From NCBI GenBank assembly GCA_945862305.1, contig CAMAXF010000003.1, positions 124,001 to 188,000 of the forward strand: a stretch of DNA of 64,000 nucleotides, read 5' to 3'. A program made the position numbers and the translations under genes. The stretch is from Bordetella parapertussis. Lineage in GTDB: Bacteria; Pseudomonadota; Gammaproteobacteria; Burkholderiales; Burkholderiaceae_A. Under the pieces are notes generated by a model. The model did not search any database, was not told the origin of the DNA, and saw nothing but the letters and a program-made list of their open reading frames with translations. Every line of letters starts with the position of its first letter. The first letter of the stretch is position 1. Shown one piece after another: positions 53,414 to 63,900 of this stretch.

Positions 53414-54510
53414 GGGTCCCACTCCAGGCTGGCCAGCAGCGACATGTAGCCGTGCCGGCCCACCTGCCCCTTGAACTCTGGTGTCTTGAAGACCCGCATG
53501 ATGGCGAGTTTGAAGCCCTGGTCGGCCAGTCGCGTCTGAAGGCTCAGGCCCACGGCGAGCTGCGCGACTCCGATGCGCTTCTGAACAGAATGGCTGTTGT
53601 GAAAAAGGTTTCCATCCAAGGAGAAGTCCCAGGCCACCAGCTTGGTCTCGAGCAGGGCAAAGCCATGCATGCCCCAAGGGCTCGCCCGGTCGAGCGAGAG
53701 TGGCCGCAAGGGCGGGCGGTTGTCCGCACCAGGGCGTATGGGGTAGGTGCCGAAGTCATTTGGCAGGTTCCACCCAAAGCGTCCCTCGATGCTTCCCACG
53801 GTGGAGGTCTCGACATTCCCAAGGCGCAGTCCATAGCCCCAGATCATGTCGGAGGACCATCCCAGCTTTGCGCCGCCCAGGTCTGAGCGGACCTTGCGTT
53901 CGGCCGCCACGAGCACAGCTGGTTCATTTTTCAGTTGGTGATGCCAGCCTTGAAACTGAGGTGATCCAATTAGGTGGTGAATGGCGTTCTGGGAGGCCTT
54001 GGCCATGGAGGCCGGGCCCATCAGCCCGAGGCCGATCTCTCGCGTGTCGAGCACCTGCACGCCTGCCAAGGGGTCTACCCAGCGTCGGTTCCAGGCCAGG
54101 CTGCTCATCAGCAGACCAGCATAGGGGCGGTCCTCCACGATGAGGTCGGATCGATGCGGGTCTCTTGGCGTGTACATCTGCTGACCGAGCCGAAGCACGA
54201 TGTTCTGGCGTGTGTTGAGCCGGCCATCCTCAGCCCAGAAGTCCGCGTCGACCCATTCAATGAGGCGTGCATGGCTGTCGGCCCAGAGCGGCAGGCAGTT
54301 GGAGCGCAGTGGCCCAGTGATGTCACGCGAGACCAAGGCCACCGAGACCCCACTCGTGTAGTCGCGGTCTGTGTTGATGAATAAATCGTTCTCGATCCGC
54401 AGGCTTGCGGCGTGAAAAGTGATCTCGTCTTCGGGCGAGCAGGTCAGCGCGTGTGCAGATGAACACAGGGCCCATCCGAGGGTGATGCCTAAAAGGACAT
54501 GCGCGCGCAC
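53410..54510 (-). CDS. lpxR: Lipid A 3'-O-deacylase, LpxR family
   Basis: A 366-residue outer-membrane beta-barrel. It has a signal peptide ending at SSAHA, then IENDLFINTDRDYTSGVS (the N and D catalytic region of LpxR) and the DRPYAGLLMSSLAW segment; the protein ends in an aromatic/aliphatic strand. LpxR removes the 3' acyloxyacyl chain of lipid A. The start is GTG at 54510. It diverges from the Att-like ABC operon with only 12 bases between starts. Confidence 0.88.
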   Translation of the reverse strand: MRAHVLLGITLGWALCSSAHALTCSPEDEITFHAASLRIENDLFINTDRDYTSGVSVALVSRDITGPLRSNCLPLWADSHARLIEWVDADFWAEDGRLNTRQNIVLRLGQQMYTPRDPHRSDLIVEDRPYAGLLMSSLAWNRRWVDPLAGVQVLDTREIGLGLMGPASMAKASQNAIHHLIGSPQFQGWHHQLKNEPAVLVAAERKVRSDLGGAKLGWSSDMIWGYGLRLGNVETSTVGSIEGRFGWNLPNDFGTYPIRPGADNRPPLRPLSLDRASPWGMHGFALLETKLVAWDFSLDGNLFHNSHSVQKRIGVAQLAVGLSLQTRLADQGFKLAIMRVFKTPEFKGQVGRHGYMSLLASLEWDP

Positions 54511-54522
54511 TAGAATCCGTGA

Positions 54523-55233
54523 ATGACGAAAGATCCGGGAGCTTCGAGCCTAACACCAACGCACGCGGTCTCGGAACCGCTTCTGCGACTGGCCTCCGTG
54601 GGCCATGTCCATGGCGCAGCACCATGGCTCTTTCGCGGTGTGAACCTCTCGGTGCAGCCCGGCGAGCGACTGGCCATTCAGGGGGCTTCCGGCTGCGGAA
54701 AGTCCACGCTGCTGCAGATCATGGCGGGCTTGGAGGCGCCCATCGAGGGCGAGGTCTACTGGGGGCAACAGCCCATGTCTGGCTGGAGTGATGCGCAGCG
54801 CCGCGCCTGTCGGCAGTCACAGATGGGCTTTGTCTTCCAGGCCTTCCATCTCTTGCCGCACCTCTCCGCCCTCCAGAATGTGATGGTGCCTTGCCTGCTG
54901 GGCGGCCAGTCGGCGCAGGTGGCCAAGGCGCGTGCCACTGAGCTGCTCGAGACGCTCGGCCTGGGCCATCGTCTTGAGGCCAAGCCGGCCACCCTCTCGG
55001 GTGGTGAGCAGCAACGGGTGGCCCTGGCCCGGGCGCTGGTGCATGGGCCAGCCGTCGTGTTTGCCGACGAGCCCACGGGCAATCTCGATGCGGCGTCTGC
55101 CGCCAATGCGCTCGACTGTCTCCTGGACTTGTGCGCGCAACAACAGGCCAGCCTTGTGATGGTCACGCACGCGGATGCCGCTGCGCGAGCCATGGACCGG
55201 GTGTTGCAGCTCACGCCCGAGGGCCTTGTGTGA
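54523..55233 (+). CDS. ABC transporter ATP-binding protein (LolD/AttE-like)
   Basis: A 236-residue ATPase. Walker A GASGCGKST, Q-loop VFQAFHLLPHLSALQNV, signature LSGGEQQRVALAR, Walker B VVFADEPTGNLD and H-loop THADA, all typical of the LolD/MacB type that pairs with FtsX-like permeases. The operon order ATPase, large permease, lipocalin-like secreted protein resembles attE-attF/G-attH. Confidence 0.92.
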   Translation: MTKDPGASSLTPTHAVSEPLLRLASVGHVHGAAPWLFRGVNLSVQPGERLAIQGASGCGKSTLLQIMAGLEAPIEGEVYWGQQPMSGWSDAQRRACRQSQMGFVFQAFHLLPHLSALQNVMVPCLLGGQSAQVAKARATELLETLGLGHRLEAKPATLSGGEQQRVALARALVHGPAVVFADEPTGNLDAASAANALDCLLDLCAQQQASLVMVTHADAAARAMDRVLQLTPEGLV

Positions 55234-55258
55234 CTGGGCCATTGACTCGGCCAGTGAG

Positions 55259-57793
55259 ATGGCCATGAGGCCGTCGGCTCCGCTCTTTGCCTGGATGCTC
55301 TGGGGCGCCACCGTCCGGGAGCGTGTGCGCTGGCTGGCTGCCCTCATCATGGTGGGCATTGGGGTCATGCTCGCTGTGGCGATTCACACCGTGAACCATT
55401 CCGCCTTGTCATCCTTTGGGCGTGCGCTGGATGCGGTCAATGGACAGGCCTCTGCACAGTTGGTCTCAAGCCTTGGCGAGTTCGACGAGCGCCGATTGGA
55501 TGCCCTCGAGCCGGGGCGCCTCGCGATGGGCATCACAGACATGAGTCCTGTCTTGGCCGTGCGCACCGACCGTGTGCTCGTGCTGGGCATCGATGTCTTT
55601 CAGGCTGCACGTGTCACACCTGCATTGCTTCCGGCTGCGGCCGAGGGCGTTGGCGGCCTGTTTGATGCGCGCTCCATTTTCTTGTCGGCCAGCGCCCAAC
55701 GGACGCTTCAGGTTCGCGTGGGTGAAGACATTTTGCTTCGGCATGGCCTGCAAGACGTGCGGCTGCGCGTGGCGGGTGATCTGCCGGGTGTGCCGGGAGA
55801 GGCTATTGCGGTCATGGACATTGGCTCGGCCCAATGGGCCTTTGGTCGACTGGGTCTGATCTCTCGAATCGACATCAAGCTTGCAAGCGAACAAACGGTA
55901 GAAGGTCTTCGTGACCAGCTGCGCGCGGTCGGTGAGCCGCTTGCGGTGATGGCCACCGAGGACCGAGACCGACGCATGTCGAATCTCTCGCGGGCTTACC
56001 GCGTGAACCTCACCGTGCTCGCCATGGTGGCCCTGCTCACGGGGGGCTTCTTGGTATCCACCGCGGTGAACCTCTCCGTGATCCGGCAGCGGTTTGAGCT
56101 GGCCTTGCTCGGTGTGCTGGGTGCACCGGTGGCATGGCTGCGGCGACTGGTCTGGGTGCAGGGCGGCCTGGTGGGTGCGCTCGGTGGCGGGCTCGGTGTG
56201 GGCCTGGGCTTGGCATTGGCCTGGCTGCTCATGCGCCTGTTGGGCGGCGATCTTGGTGGGGGCTACTTCAGTCAGGCCCATGCGCCACTGGTGTTGGACT
56301 GGCCTGCATTGGCTGGTTTCTGGGCGCTCTCGACGTTGGTGGGCTTGCTTGCAGCCTGGCAGCCCCTGTGTCGCATCGATTGGCGAGCGCCCATGGCCCT
56401 GTTGCGGGCGGGGCAGGCAGAGGCCACAGGCTTGCAGCCACCGGGCCTGCGATGGAGTGGTCTGGGACTGCTGGCGGCGGGGCTGCTCATGCTGGTGCCC
56501 CCCGTGGGTGGGCTGCCCTGGGCGGCCTATGCCGCCATTGCGGCCATTCTTTTTGCGGGGCTGGCTGCACTGCCATGGCTGCTGGCCCAGACCTGGGGTG
56601 GTCTGTCGCGGCGGTTGATGTCTCGAAAGACCAGCGATGCTGTGATGCTGATGGCCAGTTGGCGTCTGGCGCAGGCACCCGGTGTGGCCACGCCAGTGAT
56701 CACGGGGACCGTGGCAGCCTTCTCGCTGACCGTGGCCATGATGATCATGGTGGGAAGTTTTCGAGACTCCGTCTCAGACTGGCTCCAGCAGGTGCTGCCA
56801 GCCGACCTCTACAGCAGCGGTCAGTCGCTGGTGGATGCCCCCGGCTTTGACCCCTCGGTGGGCCCCGTCATCGCGGGTCTAGAGGGCGTGCGTCGCGTCG
56901 AGATGATTCGGCATCGGAGCATTCGGCTCGACACCGATCGGCCGGAGGTCATGCTCATGGCCAGGAATTTGAGGCTGGAAGACCCCATGCAGGCGCTCCC
57001 CCTGGTGGGCGAGGCCGTGTTGCCGCCTGGAGGTGGTGATGCCGTCGTGGTGTTCGGCTCCGAGGCGATGGCGGGCCTCTATGGCTGGCGTGTGGGCACC
57101 ACTGCACTGCTGCCGCTTGGGCCGAGCGGACAGCAGTCGGTCTGGGTGGCGGGGCTCTACCGTGACTATGGTCGGCAGCATGGCTCGGTCGTGCTCCGAG
57201 AGGTGGACTACGAGCGCCTCACTGGAGATCGGTCGCGGTCGGGTCTGGCGATCTGGCTGCAGCCCAGTGCAGACCCAGCGGCCATCACACAGGCCGTGTC
57301 CGCAGCCTTGCCCGAGTTGGGCGTGCTGAAGTGGATCACGGCCACCGATGTGAGGGCCTTGTCCTTGCGCATCTTCGACCGCAGCTTTGCCATGACCTAT
57401 GTGCTGGAGGCGGCTGCGCTGTGTGTGGCCCTCTTGTCGGTGGCCGCAGGCCTGGCGGGCCAGCTGCTGTTGCGCAGGCGCGAGTTCGCCTTGCTGGCAC
57501 AACTGGGTCTGTCTCGAGGCGATCGGCTTCGTCTGGTGTCTTGGGAGGCGGGCCTGCTGTTGCTTGTGGCCGTGGCCTGGGGCAGTGTGATGGGCTGGCT
57601 CATGAGCCAGGTGCTCATACACAAGGTGAATCCGGAGTCGTTTCATTGGACGATGACCACCACGGTGGATGTCGCCCAGTGGGCCGTACTCTCGGCCGCC
57701 TTGCTTCTGCTGGGTGTGGTCACCGCCCGCTGGGCAGCCCATCAGGGCCTGGATGACAAACAACTCTCCTCAAGCCTTCGGGCAGACTGGTAG
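55259..57793 (+). CDS. Large FtsX-family ABC permease (AttF/AttG-like)
   Basis: An 844-residue permease with two FtsX modules: one N-terminal helix, a periplasmic domain, a first helical bundle (about residues 250-420, with SVIRQRFELALLGVLGAPVAWLRR), a second periplasmic domain, and a last bundle (about 710-830, with LLRRREFALLAQLGLSRGDRLR). This layout belongs to permeases that move lipids or lipoproteins. The ATG at 55259 lies 25 bases after the ATPase stop; another ATG follows at 55265. Confidence 0.9.
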   Translation: MAMRPSAPLFAWMLWGATVRERVRWLAALIMVGIGVMLAVAIHTVNHSALSSFGRALDAVNGQASAQLVSSLGEFDERRLDALEPGRLAMGITDMSPVLAVRTDRVLVLGIDVFQAARVTPALLPAAAEGVGGLFDARSIFLSASAQRTLQVRVGEDILLRHGLQDVRLRVAGDLPGVPGEAIAVMDIGSAQWAFGRLGLISRIDIKLASEQTVEGLRDQLRAVGEPLAVMATEDRDRRMSNLSRAYRVNLTVLAMVALLTGGFLVSTAVNLSVIRQRFELALLGVLGAPVAWLRRLVWVQGGLVGALGGGLGVGLGLALAWLLMRLLGGDLGGGYFSQAHAPLVLDWPALAGFWALSTLVGLLAAWQPLCRIDWRAPMALLRAGQAEATGLQPPGLRWSGLGLLAAGLLMLVPPVGGLPWAAYAAIAAILFAGLAALPWLLAQTWGGLSRRLMSRKTSDAVMLMASWRLAQAPGVATPVITGTVAAFSLTVAMMIMVGSFRDSVSDWLQQVLPADLYSSGQSLVDAPGFDPSVGPVIAGLEGVRRVEMIRHRSIRLDTDRPEVMLMARNLRLEDPMQALPLVGEAVLPPGGGDAVVVFGSEAMAGLYGWRVGTTALLPLGPSGQQSVWVAGLYRDYGRQHGSVVLREVDYERLTGDRSRSGLAIWLQPSADPAAITQAVSAALPELGVLKWITATDVRALSLRIFDRSFAMTYVLEAAALCVALLSVAAGLAGQLLLRRREFALLAQLGLSRGDRLRLVSWEAGLLLLVAVAWGSVMGWLMSQVLIHKVNPESFHWTMTTTVDVAQWAVLSAALLLLGVVTARWAAHQGLDDKQLSSSLRADW

Positions 57794-57807
57794 AGGCCAG
57801 CAGACAC

Positions 57808-58908
57808 ATGCATCGACGAGAACTGCTCAAGGCGCCCGTGCTTCTCTCTGCTGCGGGCTTGGCTTGGCATGGGCCAGGGATGTCTGCCGAGCAGGCGTCG
57901 TCGTTTTATCCGTCGGTGGTGCCCCGACCACTGGTGTTCCCGAGAGACTTCGGGGCCCACCCGAACCATCGAACCGAGTGGTGGTACCTCACGGGATGGC
58001 TGGGGGAGGGTGCTGGCGCCATGGGTTTTCAGCTCACATTCTTTCGCAGCCGCACCCAGCACGCACCCGAGAATCCGAGCCGGTTCGCGCCCAGGCAGCT
58101 GCTCTTTGCCCACGCGGCGCTGGCCATGCCTCACCTGCCCAGCCTGCGTCATGCAGAGCGTGCGGGTCGGCTGGGGCGTGCATCACTGCGGGCCTCTGAG
58201 CAAGACACTGACCTGCAGTTTGAGGATTGGTACCTGCGTCGGGTGGGCGCGTCGGGTTCCGAGCGCTACCTTGGCTACTTCGCAGGAGATGGCTTTTCTC
58301 TGGAGTTGGAGGCACAGGCCTCACAACCTCCTGTGCTTCGCGGTGAGCAGGGCTACTCCAGGAAGGGGCCGCGTCCCGAGCAGGCAAGCCACTATTACAG
58401 CCGTGCGCCCCTGTCCGTGAAGGCCCGTGTTCGGGATGGTCAGGCCTTGCAGCTGCGCGAGGGCCAAGCCTGGCTCGACCACGAGTGGTCCAGCCAATTG
58501 CTCATGCCCGGCGCAGTGGGCTGGGATTGGATCGGCATCAATTTGCTCGATGGCGGCACCCTCATGGCCTTTCGCATTCGAGATGACCAGGGCCAGACCC
58601 TCTACAACCATGTGGATGCCCGCAGCCCCGGCGGTGCGCCTGAGCTCGGCTGGAAGGGTCTGCGGTGGGAGCCCGCCGGCCGCTGGCGGTCCTCGCGCTC
58701 CCTGATCGAGTACCCGGTGCCCATGGCCCTGACGGTGGGGTCGCGTCGCCTCGAGCTCGCCCCCTTGATGCTGGCCCAGGAGGTCGACGCCCGGGCGAGC
58801 ACCGGCGGCTTTTATTGGGAGGGGGCGGTGGAACTGCGTGAGCGGGGGCAGTTGCTCGGCCGCGGCTACCTTGAGCTCACCGGCTATGGCGGGGCGCTGC
58901 GGCTCTAA
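57808..58908 (+). CDS. AttH-like secreted lipocalin-domain protein
   Basis: A 366-residue protein with two lipocalin-like beta-barrel domains, as in AttH and the CrtC (carotenoid hydratase) fold. The signature HPNHRTEWWYLTGWL opens the domain, and LDHEWSSQLL and WDWIGINLLDGGTLMAFRIR mark its middle. The N terminus has a twin-arginine-like segment (HRRELLKAPVLLSAAG), so export in folded form by Tat is likely. It is the likely periplasmic hydrophobic-ligand handler of the ABC permease, 14 bases upstream. Ligand unknown. Confidence 0.87.
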   Translation: MHRRELLKAPVLLSAAGLAWHGPGMSAEQASSFYPSVVPRPLVFPRDFGAHPNHRTEWWYLTGWLGEGAGAMGFQLTFFRSRTQHAPENPSRFAPRQLLFAHAALAMPHLPSLRHAERAGRLGRASLRASEQDTDLQFEDWYLRRVGASGSERYLGYFAGDGFSLELEAQASQPPVLRGEQGYSRKGPRPEQASHYYSRAPLSVKARVRDGQALQLREGQAWLDHEWSSQLLMPGAVGWDWIGINLLDGGTLMAFRIRDDQGQTLYNHVDARSPGGAPELGWKGLRWEPAGRWRSSRSLIEYPVPMALTVGSRRLELAPLMLAQEVDARASTGGFYWEGAVELRERGQLLGRGYLELTGYGGALRL

Positions 58909-59005
58909 AGCGGCCCTGGTGGGCTCCGAGGGGTTGTGAGGGGTCAAGTTTTCGGCCCAGCGACCGACCTTTAGATGTTGGTCATAACTTTTTGAGGTGG
59001 CAGCA

Positions 59006-60925
59006 ATGGGCTGGCCCATGAGAATGCTTGTGTTGCGGGGGGCTTGGCTGGCAGGGGCGTGGCTTGCAGCCATGCCAGCCCATGCCCAGAACCCGGCAGG
59101 TGTTCTGGGAAGCGTCTGCTCGTCTGGGCCGGCTTCGTTGGAGTTGCTCAAGGCCGACCCCTTGCTGTCGGTCTTCTTTGAACAAACCTGCGGAAAGACA
59201 GTGGAGCAGGCCCTCGCGCAGCGCCCAGCCGAACCGGTCGTGGAGGCGCCGCCGGTGCTCCCCACCGACACCAATCAGAGTGCCAGCAAGGCCGTTCTTC
59301 GACCGGTTGCACCCGTCACCGTGGATGAGTCGGTGGTGCGCACGCCGGAACCCGCCCGGGTCGATTCCACCATGGCCAAGGAGATTGAGGACGCCAAGGG
59401 CAGTTCGGTCTTCACAGGCTTTGTGGTGCGGGGGGTCACCGCCCTGCCCGTGGAGGACATTCGCACGGTCCTGGCCCCATTTGTGGGGGCCAACATCGAC
59501 CTGCGCAGTCTCGATCGCATCACGCAGGTGGTCAACAGCCTGTATCGAGAGCGTGGCTGGCTGGCTCGCTCAACCCTTCCTCCGCAGGACCTCTCTGAAG
59601 GTCGCCTGCTCATTCAGGTGGTGGAGTCAACCTTCAGTGGCGTGCGCATTGAAGACCCGCAGGGCTTGCTGCAAAACACCCAGGTTCCCAAGCGTGTCAT
59701 CGAGACGGCCCAGCCCGTGGGTGAGGCCGTCTCGCTGCCGGCCCTTGAGGAGGCCAATGCCAAACTGGCAGACCTGGCCGGTGTCCAGACGCGGCTCAAT
59801 GTGGTGCCGGGCCAGGAGGAGGGGCAGACCGGGGCGGTTTTGCAAGTGGAGCAGACCAAGCCCGTCGAATTGACGGTGGGGGTCGACAACAGCGGCTCCC
59901 GCTCCACGGGCCCAGAGCGTGCCCATGTGCGGGCGACCTTCAACAATCCCACCCAACGCGGAGACAGCCTCGTGGCCCAAGGGCTCGTGACCGAGGGCGT
60001 TCAGTACGCGCAAGTTCAGTACAGCCTTCCGTTCAATCAGTACGGTTGGCGTGTGGGAGGCCAATGGTCGGCGATGCAGTACAAGCTGATCTCTTCAGAC
60101 TTCTCCAGCGCGGACATGCGCGGCCCCACCTCGAACCAGGGGCTCTTTGTGGTCGTGCCCCTTCAGCGCAGGCCCTCCGGAAACATCAGCTTTCAGATGA
60201 TGTTTGACAACAATCGTTATCGAAACGAGGCAGCAGGCCAGGTGGTCTCGCGGTATCAGAGCCAGTTGTTCTCCATGGGCCTGGAGGGCAACGCGGCAGA
60301 CGGCTGGATGGGCGGTGGCGAGAACAGTTGGTCTGCCTTCTGGAGTCGAGGGGAGCTTGACCTCTCCGATTCACCCGAGGCGCATCGCACCTCAGATGCC
60401 AGCACCACGCAGACCGCGGGCTACTTCTCGAAGGTGAGGCTCTCGGCCATGCGCCGACAGGTCTTGGATCCCTCCAATACCCTGGTGGTCATGGCGCAAG
60501 GCCAGTGGGCGAGCCGTAACTTAGACGGTTCCGAGAAATTCTTCTTGGGGGGTGCGAGAGGCGTTCGGGCCTACCCGACCAATGAGGCAGGTGGCGCCCT
60601 GGGTGGGCTCGCGAGCCTGGAGTGGCAGCATCGTTGGAATTCGGAGTTCCAGCGATGGACCTTGTCTGGCTTTTACGACCATGGCCGAGTTCGGGTGAAC
60701 AAGGAGAATGACTTCACCGGTGCCGCCTCGCCCAACGACTACAGCCTGCGTGGCTATGGCCTCTGGCTCGGCGCCCAGACCGACTTCGGCTTTGCCGAAT
60801 CATCCGTGAGGCTCACCTGGGCCCGTCGGCTCGGTGAGAACCCCGGCCGCAGCACCTTGGGCCTGGACCAGGACGGCACGCGAACCTTGAACCGTTTCCG
60901 GTTGGATGCGAACCTTCGGTTCTAG
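59006..60925 (+). CDS. Two-partner secretion outer-membrane transporter (FhaC/ShlB/HecB family)
   Basis: A 639-residue TpsB porin. Signal peptide ends at MPAHA, then a variable stretch rich in Pro/Val to about residue 130, a POTRA domain (FTGFVVRGVTALPVEDIRTVL to LIQVVESTFSGVRIED), a second POTRA-like segment, and a 16-strand barrel whose conserved L6 motif is GGARGVRAYPTNEAGG (usually VRGY). It ends in the barrel strand RLDANLRF. It exports the adhesin encoded immediately downstream. ATG 59006 is preferred to GTG 58997 because GAGGTGG lies upstream of it. Confidence 0.92.
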   Translation: MGWPMRMLVLRGAWLAGAWLAAMPAHAQNPAGVLGSVCSSGPASLELLKADPLLSVFFEQTCGKTVEQALAQRPAEPVVEAPPVLPTDTNQSASKAVLRPVAPVTVDESVVRTPEPARVDSTMAKEIEDAKGSSVFTGFVVRGVTALPVEDIRTVLAPFVGANIDLRSLDRITQVVNSLYRERGWLARSTLPPQDLSEGRLLIQVVESTFSGVRIEDPQGLLQNTQVPKRVIETAQPVGEAVSLPALEEANAKLADLAGVQTRLNVVPGQEEGQTGAVLQVEQTKPVELTVGVDNSGSRSTGPERAHVRATFNNPTQRGDSLVAQGLVTEGVQYAQVQYSLPFNQYGWRVGGQWSAMQYKLISSDFSSADMRGPTSNQGLFVVVPLQRRPSGNISFQMMFDNNRYRNEAAGQVVSRYQSQLFSMGLEGNAADGWMGGGENSWSAFWSRGELDLSDSPEAHRTSDASTTQTAGYFSKVRLSAMRRQVLDPSNTLVVMAQGQWASRNLDGSEKFFLGGARGVRAYPTNEAGGALGGLASLEWQHRWNSEFQRWTLSGFYDHGRVRVNKENDFTGAASPNDYSLRGYGLWLGAQTDFGFAESSVRLTWARRLGENPGRSTLGLDQDGTRTLNRFRLDANLRF

Positions 60926-60930
60926 GACCG

Positions 60931-63900
60931 ATGCTGAGATGCGACATGCGCACTGACCCATCCATGACCCACACGGCTGCCCGCGTTCTGCGGCAGTTGT
61001 TGCTGGGGACGACTGTTTGGATGATGACCACCGCCGCATGTGCCCAGGCTGTCTTGCCCTCCGGGGGGCAGGTGGTTTCGGGCCAGGCCAGCATTGAGGC
61101 CAACAATGGTTCGATGACGGTGCGCCAGTCGACCCATCAGGCCATCGTGAACTGGGACACCTTCAATGTGGGTCGAGACCAGTCGGTGCAGTTCATCGCC
61201 CCAAGTGCACAGTCGACCACATTCAATCGGATCCTGGATGCCAACCCGAGCCAGATCATGGGTCGCATCCAGGCCAACGGCCAGTTGATTTTCAGCAACC
61301 CGCAGGGTGTGGTCTTTGGGGCCACGGCCCAGGTCGATGTGGGTGGACTGATCGTGACCGTCCATAACCTGAGCAACGAGGACTTTCTCGCTGGCCGCTG
61401 GCATTTCACAGGGGGCGCTGCTGGTGCGCGAGTGGAGAATTCGGGCCGACTGCAGGCTGAACTTGGTGGGTACATTGCCCTGCTGGCGCCCGAGGTCCGA
61501 AATGACGGCGTGGTTTTGGCCCGTGAGGGCACCGTGGCCATGGCCGCAGGCGAGGCGGTGACCCTGCAGTTTGCCGGCTCACGCCGCCTCTCGGTGGTGG
61601 TGGACGCCCCCGTCATGAACGCACTGGTGTCCAACCGTCATGTCATTCGGGCCGATGGTGGCGTGGTTGTGCTCTCGGCGCGAAGTGCCAATGCCATTCT
61701 CGAGAGTGTCATCCAGCAGTCGGGAGAAGTCACTGCGCAAAGCCTGGTCAACCAGAACGGTCGCATTCTCTTGCAGGGCGGTGAGCGCGGCGTGGTGGCC
61801 GTGGAAGGCCAACTGAATGCGCGTGGCGCCGAGGCCGGCACCCGTGGTGGCGAAATTCTGGTCACGGGAGACAAGGTTTTTGTAGGCGCTGATGCGGCAC
61901 TGGAGGCGAGTGGGCCCGCAGGCGGGGGCGAGGTGCTGGTTGGTGGGGGATGGCAAGGCCAAGACCCTCGCATCAACTCTGCCAATGCGGTGGTGGTGGC
62001 CTCTGGGGCTCGGCTGGATGCCTCAGCCAGCGAGCAGGGTGATGGCGGCACTGTGGTGGTCTGGTCTGATACCGCCAATCCGCAGGGGGTCACGCGGGTG
62101 GCCGGAGACCTTCGCGCGCGGGGTGGCCCGCAGGGTGGTGACGGTGGCCGAATCGAGACCTCTGGTGCGAATTTGGATGTGCAGGGTGTCACAGGCGATG
62201 CGTCGGCGCCCATGGGTGTGTCGGGCGAGTGGCTGTTCGACCCGTACAACGTGACGATCACGTCGGCCGCCAATGCGCCAACCGACATGACATCCAATCC
62301 AAATGAGGTGGCGGATGTCAATGGGAGTACCTGGACCCCGACTGCAGACAATTCCACCATCCTCAACACCACGATCAACACCCTTCTTGAGGCTGGAACC
62401 GACGTGACCGTCACCACCACGGGTGCGGGCACCGATCCCACTGCAGGAAACATTGTGGTGGATGCGGCTATCACCAGAGCGACCACGACTGGACGGGCCA
62501 CTCTCAGCCTCACGGCAGACCGAAACATCACCATCAATCAAGCCATCAACATTGCGGGCAGTGGGTCTTTGTTACAACTCACAGCGGGCGGTTCGAGTGG
62601 CGCGGCCGTGGGGTTCCGGGCACCCGTGACAGTGGACACCCTGGTGGTGAATGCGTCTGGTACTGGCGCGATCAATCAGGGGGCAACGGCAGGAGCGGCC
62701 GCCCTCACGGTCACCAACCTTGGGCTTAATGCCCCCTTGGCGGCGGTGGACCTCAAAACCAATCAGATCGTCTCCGGAACCACCATCACCAACAGTCTGG
62801 GCACGGTGGCCGGAAATGTTGCAAGCCTAGACCTCTTGGCCGGAACCGGTGTGTCCGTGGCCAATGCCAGTCATGGCACCGGTGTGTATGTCGGAACCGT
62901 CTCGAGCCTCTCGGGCCTCACCACCACCGGTGCACTCAACCTGAGGGTGACGGACACCAACCTCTACGTGAATTCAAACGTGGTTGCGGGCGGCAACTTG
63001 GTGCTCAATGCAGGAAGTGTGTCTGGCGCTGCCCTGGCTGCCTCCTCGGCAGCCAACCTCATTGTGTCGGACACCGCAAGCATCAGCACCGGTGGGCAGG
63101 GTTTGCTCTACACGGGGGCTGTGGCCCAAGGAAGTACAAACCTGCTTCGTCTGGTGCCCGCTGGCTCGGGTCGATTCCGTTACAACATTCACGAAGGATC
63201 GGCTGGCTTTAACAGGCAGCTTGAGTCAACAGGCCTTCATGTGATCTACCGTGAGCAACCAACCCTGACGGCATCGATTGGTTCTCTCAGCCGCACATAC
63301 GGGTCCATCGGATCGCTCACCCCTAGCATTTCCGGATTGCTGAATGGGGACACCCAGGCCCTCGCCTACTCTGTCAACCCCTCCGTGTCTGTTGTCAATG
63401 ATTTGACTTCCACGTCCGGAAATACACGGGTTGGCACCTACTCTCTGACGGTTAGTACGGGAACGAGTGCACTTGGCTATGCGGTTGTGGGGGGCAGTGG
63501 TTCCCTTGAAGTGACCAAGCGGCCGCTAACCACCTCGGCCGTCGGAAATAACAGAGTCTACGATCAGTCCACCACCGCCTCAGCAGCGCTCTCGAATGAC
63601 GCCATTGGAACAGACAAGGTTATTTCGAAGGCCGCATCTGCATCTTTCTTAGATAAAAATGTGGGGAACAACAAGCCCATCACGGTGGTTGGAATCAATG
63701 TTTCGGGCACTGAAGCCCAGAACGTCGATGCTGGGAACTACGAGGTTGCAAACACCACAGCCAACACAACGGCGAATATCACACCATTGGGTATTTCGGC
63801 CGTTTATTCCGCCCAAAACAAGGTTTACGACGGTACTGATACTGCCGCGGTCACCGCGAATGTACCTGTTGGAATTCTTTCCGGCGGAATTTTCTCCGGC

